Origin: an uncultured Lachnospiraceae bacterium
Lineage (GTDB): Bacteria > Bacillota > Clostridia > Lachnospirales > Lachnospiraceae
Reading direction: 5' to 3'
Length of the DNA stretch: 7,852 nt
Assembly: GCA_902796695.1 (NCBI GenBank)
Contig: CADBQE010000108.1
Coordinates: 1 to 7,852, forward strand
This document shows, piece after piece, positions 1-5,300 of this stretch; positions within the stretch are counted from its first letter, which is position 1; every line of letters begins with the position of its first letter. The translations under genes were made by a program, and so were the position numbers. Under the pieces are notes generated by a model. That model was not told where the DNA came from. It searched no databases and saw only the letters and a list, made by a program, of their open reading frames with translations.

Positions 1-632
1 AAAGCAATCATTTTTTCATACGTTTCCCTCTGACGGAAAACGAGAATGGAGTTCTCTGTTCCTTCATAAAAGCTGACAGATGCATTCAGAACCTTATATT
101 GCGTTTCCTCTTTCAGAGAGCCAAAGACTTCCGGATTCGAAATCAACTCTTCCAGAAACAGAACCGATAATGACTGTGAAGGATAGTTTTCGTTAATTCT
201 TTCATCACTTTCTACCCCCAGGTAATGAATAAGTCTTATATACTTATCCGCCAGTGCTTCCATCCCTTCTTTTCTGTTGGTTAGGGCGCGCAGCGCATCA
301 CATTGCAGGAGCAGCGACTTATAGCAGTTTTCCATCGTGTCATAAACAAGAATATTCCCCAGAAGAGGAAAATCCGACACGGCTTCTGCCAGTCCCTGAT
401 TGCTCATGCGGTTTAGTACTTCCTCAGGAATCCGGCACGCTTCAACTTTTTGAGAAAACGTATTCAGTTCCTCCCATTGTTCCGGATTCTTTTCCGGAGA
501 CACCTGGTATTCGAACTCTTTAATTCCTTCAAAAACCTCTCCCTTCGATAAGTTTTTCTCCTGTGCCGACACGCTGAAGGCAAGGGAAACTACCAAGAAT
601 AATCCAAGAACCAGCCAGCAACCTTTTTTCAT
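1..632 (-). CDS. Secreted protein of unknown function, C-terminus cut by the window edge
   Basis: An open frame reads leftwards from ATG at 632 to the window edge without a stop, giving 210 residues. AGGAGG at 639-644 lies six bases before the ATG and supports this start. Residues 1-23 form a signal peptide: Lys2-Lys3, a hydrophobic core at about 6-19, then V-S-A before Gln24, a good signal peptidase I site. Cys5 is too close to the N-terminus for a lipobox. The mature part is acidic and probably helical. The segment at about 68-131 (IPEEVLNRMS, then FPLL, VYD, a LRALTNRKEG stretch and DKY) resembles a recurring pattern I recall from secreted hypothetical proteins of Clostridia and Bacteroidales; this is memory, not a search. 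No catalytic motif is visible and I do not assign a function. The gene is AT-richer than the rest of the window and is divergent from the AlaX gene. Confidence 0.8.
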   Translation of the reverse strand, partial: MKKGCWLVLGLFLVVSLAFSVSAQEKNLSKGEVFEGIKEFEYQVSPEKNPEQWEELNTFSQKVEACRIPEEVLNRMSNQGLAEAVSDFPLLGNILVYDTMENCYKSLLLQCDALRALTNRKEGMEALADKYIRLIHYLGVESDERINENYPSQSLSVLFLEELISNPEVFGSLKEETQYKVLNASVSFYEGTENSILVFRQRETYEKMIA

Positions 633-638
633 AATCTC

Positions 639-644
639 CCTCCT
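639..644 (-). promoter_or_regulatory. Ribosome binding site of the secreted-protein gene
   Basis: Read on the minus strand this is a perfect AGGAGG, six bases before the ATG at 632. It fixes the start of the partial gene at the left edge. Confidence 0.75.
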
Positions 645-693
645 CTTTTTGACTGTTCGATCCCAACGATCATGTTTCTTTTGACCCATTTTT

Positions 694-722
694 ATTCTCT
701 CTCTATTTCATCGACATTGCAA
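694..722 (-). promoter_or_regulatory. Weak candidate promoter for the secreted-protein gene
   Basis: On the minus strand TTGCAA (717-722) is followed after exactly 17 bases by GAGAAT (694-699). Each hexamer matches the sigma-A consensus at only four of six positions. The spacing and position, about 60 bases before the start codon, are right, but the match could be chance in this AT-rich stretch. Confidence 0.25.
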
Positions 723-931
723 GCGAGAAAATTTAACATTCCTCCCAAATACACATGAATTCCCGTTTTCCTTTCTATTAAATGTCAATACTTTCCGGTT
801 TTTCCGGATGTTTCCGCACAAATTGTTCCGTTAACTTCTCCTGTGTCAATAACAAATTGCCGATATCCATTTCCCTGTCAGGCCGGCCGTGCCGCTGCAG
901 CAGGCATGATGCTTTCGCCGTTTTGTCATCC

Positions 932-960
932 TTGTTTTCTGTCCGGCGGTGCGGTAAAAT
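932..960 (+). promoter_or_regulatory. Candidate sigma-A promoter for the AlaX gene
   Basis: TTGTTT at 932-937 is separated by 17 bases from TAAAAT at 955-960. The -10 box matches the consensus at five of six positions, the -35 at three. Transcription would begin near 967, giving a leader of about 26 bases before the ATG at 993. The optimal spacing makes this the best promoter-like signal upstream of the gene. Confidence 0.5.
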
Positions 961-982
961 AAGGGAGATCATTCTGCTTTCC

Positions 983-987
983 GGAGG
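983..987 (+). promoter_or_regulatory. Ribosome binding site of the AlaX gene
   Basis: GGAGG lies five bases before ATG at 993 and supports that start for the editing protein. Confidence 0.7.
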
Positions 988-992
988 GAATT

Positions 993-2159
993 ATGGCAAA
1001 AAGGCTTTATTATCAGGATCCCTATCTGTTCGAATTTGACGCGGAAGTGCTGGCCTGCGAACCGGAGAAAGACGGCTTTTCGGTCACCCTGGACCGGACG
1101 GCGTTTTACCCGGAAGGGGGCGGCCAGCCCGCGGACAGGGGGTGGCTGAACGAGGTTCCGGTCACGTTTGTGAAGGAGGCGGACGGCGAAATACGCCACT
1201 TCTGCCCCAGGCCGATCGCGCCTGGCACCGCCGTGCACGGCCGGGTGGACGAAGCGCGCCGGCTGGACCTGATGCAGCAGCATTCGGGGGAGCATATTGC
1301 CAGCGGGCTGATCTGCTCCACGTTTCACTGCGACAACGTGGGCTTCCACATTTCCGATCCGTTCGTGATCATCGACTACAACGTTCCCATTGCGTGGGAG
1401 GATCTCCTGAAGGTGGAGGACGCCGCGAACCGGGCAGTGCGCGCCAATACGCCCGTCCTGGTGCACTATCCTTCGGAAGAGGAACTGCAGCGGATGGAAT
1501 TCCGCACCAAAAAGGACCTGAAGGACCTCTCGGGGGCCATCCGGATCGTGGAGTACCCCGGCACGGACGTCTGTGCCTGCTGCGGGACGCACGTGCGGGT
1601 CACGGGTGAAGTCGGGCTGATCAAATTCGTGAGCTGCCAGGCTCACCGGGGCGGCGTGCGCATTGAAATGCTCTCCGGAGAGCGGGCGCTGCGCTATGTG
1701 AACGCCATCCAGGCCCAGAACCACCAGGTCTCCGTGACCCTCTCCGCCAAAGAGACCGAGACCGCCGCTGCGGTGCTGCGGCTAAAGAAGGAGGCGCAGG
1801 GGCTCCGCGAACGGCTGGCCGTCCTGGAGACCCGGGCGATTGAAGAAAAAGCGGCAGCCCTGGCCGGCAGAGGCTCTGTGCTGCTGGTCGAAGAAAACAT
1901 GAGCGTGGATTCTGCCCGACGCCTCGCGGACGCGGTCATGCAGACCTGCGGCGGCATCTGTGCCGTCCTTTCCGACTGCGGAGAAGACGGCATCCGTTAC
2001 TGTCTGGGGCAGGAAGGCGGCGATCTGCGGGCACTGGCCAAAGCCCTGAATGAGGCATTCGCGGGCCGCGGCGGCGGGAAGCCGCACTTTGTGCAGGGGA
2101 CCCTGCACGGGGACGTAAAAGCGGTGGAGCGGTTCATCCGGGAGCAGGCGGGGCTGTGA
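993..2159 (+). CDS. alaX: Alanyl-tRNA editing protein, AlaX-L type with C-terminal DHHA1 domain
   Basis: This 388-residue cytosolic protein corresponds to the editing part and C-terminal domain of alanyl-tRNA synthetase without the aminoacylation domain. Such proteins hydrolyse mischarged tRNA-Ala, typically Ser- or Gly-tRNA-Ala. An N-terminal beta-barrel segment contains the family signature FYPEGGGQPADRG (38-50). The zinc site is visible as H97-S-G-E-H101 and C196-C-G-T-H200, so the CxxxH half reads CCGTH where CGGTH is commoner. GLIKF and GGVRIEML follow at about 208-227. A probable coiled coil spans about 250-290. A DHHA1 domain follows with the Gly-rich GRGGGKPHFVQG near 355-366. All expected metal ligands are present, so I expect an active enzyme. 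The gene has its own promoter and strong ribosome binding site, and probably ends at the hairpin at 2248-2279. The antisense frame at 969-1724 is a codon-register shadow of it. Confidence 0.93.
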   Translation: MAKRLYYQDPYLFEFDAEVLACEPEKDGFSVTLDRTAFYPEGGGQPADRGWLNEVPVTFVKEADGEIRHFCPRPIAPGTAVHGRVDEARRLDLMQQHSGEHIASGLICSTFHCDNVGFHISDPFVIIDYNVPIAWEDLLKVEDAANRAVRANTPVLVHYPSEEELQRMEFRTKKDLKDLSGAIRIVEYPGTDVCACCGTHVRVTGEVGLIKFVSCQAHRGGVRIEMLSGERALRYVNAIQAQNHQVSVTLSAKETETAAAVLRLKKEAQGLRERLAVLETRAIEEKAAALAGRGSVLLVEENMSVDSARRLADAVMQTCGGICAVLSDCGEDGIRYCLGQEGGDLRALAKALNEAFAGRGGGKPHFVQGTLHGDVKAVERFIREQAGL

Positions 2160-2166
2160 GGTCAGG

Positions 2167-2238
2167 TGTCAATGGGGACGGTTCTCTTTGACAACAATCA
2201 GCTCACCGATGTGTCAAAGAGAACCGTCCCCGCTGACA
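2167..2238. repeat. REP-like palindrome with two 27-base arms
   Basis: The left arm at 2167-2193 and right arm at 2212-2238 are reverse complements at 25 of 27 positions; the only mismatches are the AT/GC pair next to the outer TGTCA. They flank an 18-base loop. Each arm is itself bounded by TGTCA at one end and TGACA at the other, with the core GGGGACGGTTCTCTT between. It begins eight bases after the AlaX stop, between convergent genes, where dispersed palindromes usually sit. I recall closely similar GGGGACGGTTCT...TTGACA palindromes dispersed in many bacterial genomes, often with IS200-like REP-associated (RAYT) transposases. No transposase is in this window, so this would be a non-autonomous copy. 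It could also fold in RNA and slow transcription from either side. Confidence 0.8.
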
Positions 2239-2247
2239 AGTACGCAA

Positions 2248-2279
2248 AGGGCCGTTCCCCTTTCCGGGGGAGCGGCCCT
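2248..2279. terminator. Rho-independent terminator between convergent genes
   Basis: AGGGCCGTTCCCC (2248-2260) pairs with GGGGAGCGGCCCT (2267-2279) in a 13-bp stem with one G-U pair and a six-base loop. On the plus strand it is followed by GTTTATTTG, a modest T-tract, so it best fits termination of the AlaX gene. On the minus strand, 35 bases past the stop of the large protease gene, it is followed only by a short TTT and other mixed bases. It may therefore serve that gene too, but less well. Confidence 0.75.
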
Positions 2280-2314
2280 GTTTATTTGCCTCACACAGTC
2301 CGTCCGATTCGTTT

Positions 2315-5300
2315 TTATGGGAGTTCCTCAAACCGCCATACGCCATTGCCGCCCATTAACCCGTAAACTGTTTTGCGGCTTCCGTCATATTGGCAGCCTG
2401 TGAGCCGGACAAAAGCGCCGTCTTCGGCAGCGGTATAGGTCAGACGGTCAAAGCGGCGGGAGATCCGATCATGCTCGCCTTCGGTGAACCCCAGCACCGT
2501 TTCCGCGGAGCTGTTTTGGAGCCGGATCTTTTCCTGGTAATAGCTGCCGTCAGCGAACAGCCCCTGTTCGGAATAGATCATATGAATGACCTGAGGACCG
2601 GCACCGGGGATCTCCATGACATCTCCTTCGGCAGGCCTGACTTCCCAGCCCTCTTTCAGATACTGCCAGATGCCCTGACAGGGGATGAAATCATCTATGG
2701 TCTTTCCTTCTCCGCGCATCCGGGTTCTGGCGAACCGCGCGGTCCGGGAAGAGGCAAGCTGCGGCTCAAGCGTGATAAAATCCACGGCCAGCGTCTTTTC
2801 CGGGCTGCTCATGATGAGAGAGATCGTCCTGCCGTCCAGGCTGGCGAGCCGGAACCGGAACCCTGCATCCGCCGGGAAGAACGCCGCTTCATCGGTTTCC
2901 GTGATCTGGCTACCGCCGTAAGCGTACTCGACGAACCGGCTGATACCGGCGGAGCAGCCGTTGCAATAGAATTCCAGTCCCGTCTTTCCGGCAGCGGTCT
3001 GACTCGGCGCCAGGGACAGTTCTTCCGCCGTCCCGTCCTGATCCAGATCGATCCGGAAAGCGACGGGAGCCGGGGTCAGCGGCCCGGGCAGATCAAAGTC
3101 CAGCGGCACGGATTTTCCCTGCAGGATCTCTTTTTCAACATCACCGAGATCGGTAACGGCCGGGCGCTCTGTCCGGTTATTCACGCCGGGCGTGATCCGG
3201 TACAGATACAGGCCGTCATAGCAATGCGCCAGGCCGAAGGCAATGAGCCGGTCCTCCGGTCGGACCAGATCCGACAGGGAAATGCTGCTGACCGCCTCCA
3301 GGTGCCCCGTCCGGCTGTAGAGTCTGAGTTCCGCCTGATCGGCGCCGGCTTCCCGAACGTAGAGCGTCAGATACTCATTGCCGGTATCTCTCCGCACGTC
3401 CGTGACCCAAACGTCCGCTTCCGGGATCTCCAGGTCCCAGCAGGCGCCGTCCCGGACCCGGATACTGACGGAGGATCCGTTCTGTTCCATCTGCCATCCC
3501 GAATCGGTGGGTTCGAAAGAATCGGCATTCTGCCGGAGCAGGAAATTGCCGTGGTTCCGGGTGATCAGCCGCAGCTCGCATTCCCCGCTTTCGCCTTCTA
3601 CATAGGCTTCCATTTCCAGTACGTCCCCGGCAGCCAGACCGTCCGGTAGCGGAGTCCGTTTCTCCAGCGCCACGGCGAGAGGAACGCCGGGCCCGTTCCG
3701 GGTCATGCGCAGCACTTCCGTCCCGTCCAGGATGTACAGCAGTCCGGCACAGGACGCAAGCTGTTCGGGGCGGCTGCAGAAATCCAGCGCCGCGGAGCTG
3801 ATCTGACCGCTGCTGTCGCGGCAGATCAGGCGCCTGCCCAGCTGATCCAGAACCAGCAGATCGAACTCACCCCAGGCAAAGTCCGCCGGAAGGATGGGGG
3901 CGCCGTCCCATTCGATCTCCCGGGCATTCCCGGACTTTGCCGATTCATAATCCAGGATTTTTGTGCAGCCAGCTGCAAGGATTCCCCGTACGGCTGCCCC
4001 GCTCAGTTCTTTTTCCGTCAGCACACGGTTCGCGGCGATGTGATAACCGCCCAGGGCCGGCTTCAGCGTGGCGATGCCGTAGGTCTGCTGGTTCCGTCCC
4101 TGCCACAGGACGGCGCAGCTGCTGTCAGGGAGAAGGCAGGCATCCACGATACGGAATGACAGGATCGCGCTGTCGCTTCTCAGATAATACCAGGCATCGT
4201 ACTTTTCCACATAGGTGCCGGGCATCGTACCGGAAGCTTCTGACAGATCATAGCCGGTGTATGCCCGGAAGAGGTCTGCCGCGGCCTGCCGGTCCATCTT
4301 GAACAGCGGCTGCAAGGCGTGCGTTTCTCCCATCAGAGCCAGCACTTCGGCCTCTTCTTCTCCGGTCACGCGGACACCGGGCTGCGGCACCGGACCGGTG
4401 CAGAGGCCGTCATAGTACAGCCAGGTCAGGTCAATGTCCCGCACGTCTTCATATTCGTCCAGCAGGAAGTGACCGGCAAAGACATCCCCGAGCAGGCGGT
4501 CCAGTGCGTATAAATCCTCATCGCTCACCGGTACGCCGCCGGCCGCTTCCCGGGTCTCCCGGAAACAGCGCACTGCGGATCCGTCCGTCTCTTCAGCCCC
4601 GGGCAGATGCCGCGCCAGGCCATTGATCAGACGATAGCCGGCTTTTTCCACACTCATGTCCGGACCGGCCGGATTCAGTTCTTCATCCGACAGCCGGTAG
4701 CGCATTCCGAGAGTAGTCCCGTTCAGAATAATCTCACCGATCAGGTCATAGCCGCCGAGGTTATTGGCCGCGTAGTACAGATCGCCGTAGCGGAAGCTCG
4801 GGGACATCAGGCTGCCTCCGGGCGCGGTCCCGACTGCTGCCGTCAGGACGACCGCATAAGCTTCGCCGTCATCCACGGCAATAAATTCCCGGTAAGGCAA
4901 GCATGTTCCGACTGTATTCGCGGATTCTTCATGGAAAGGAATACTGTTCCGGCCGGTATTGATGCCGTCCTGATCATTGTAAACCGGATAACTGTTCCGG
5001 GCGGAAAGGTTCGTGACGCGCAGCGTGTTTTCTTCCCCGTCTCCGGTCACGTCCAGGCGGTCGCCGTCCGCGGGGCGCACTTTCCAGCCGGCGGCGATGT
5101 AGTCCGAAAGCGGCGCGTTCGGGACGAATTCATCCATCATTTTGCGGCCGCGGATGCGGGTGCGGGCGCCGGCGCGCAAGGCCTCTTCGCCCAGATATTC
5201 CAGGAAATCAACGCCGTAGGTCTCCTGCATGCTCTCCAGGAAAAGCGTGATGTGCTCACCGTCCAGGCTGGCCAGGTACATCGTATACCCGCGTTCCCGG

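Larger units (their letters stand above)
633..992. other. Divergent intergenic region
   Basis: These 360 bases separate two divergent genes. They hold the ribosome binding sites of both genes, a weak leftward promoter candidate and a better rightward one. Composition changes inside the region, from AT-rich on the left to GC-rich from about 880 onwards. A run of TTTCCG-like motifs lies around 795-820, but I see no convincing operator, riboswitch, tRNA or terminator. A 64-codon minus-strand frame at 778-972 was not accepted as a gene. Confidence 0.5.

Noticed and set aside
778..972. A 64-codon minus-strand frame in the intergenic region
   Set aside because: The translation looks moderately protein-like at its C-terminal half, but there is only a weak GGAAAG before the start, no recognised family, and it overlaps the likely promoter of the AlaX gene. 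I could not support it.
969..1724. A 251-codon minus-strand frame opposite the AlaX gene
   Set aside because: It is in codon register with the AlaX gene and has no recognisable motif; the plus-strand protein carries the complete editing-site signature.
2166..2403. Small plus-strand frames at 2166-2366 and 2188-2403
   Set aside because: They run through the palindrome and terminator hairpin and into the end of the M56 gene; there is no ribosome binding site or meaningful protein sequence.
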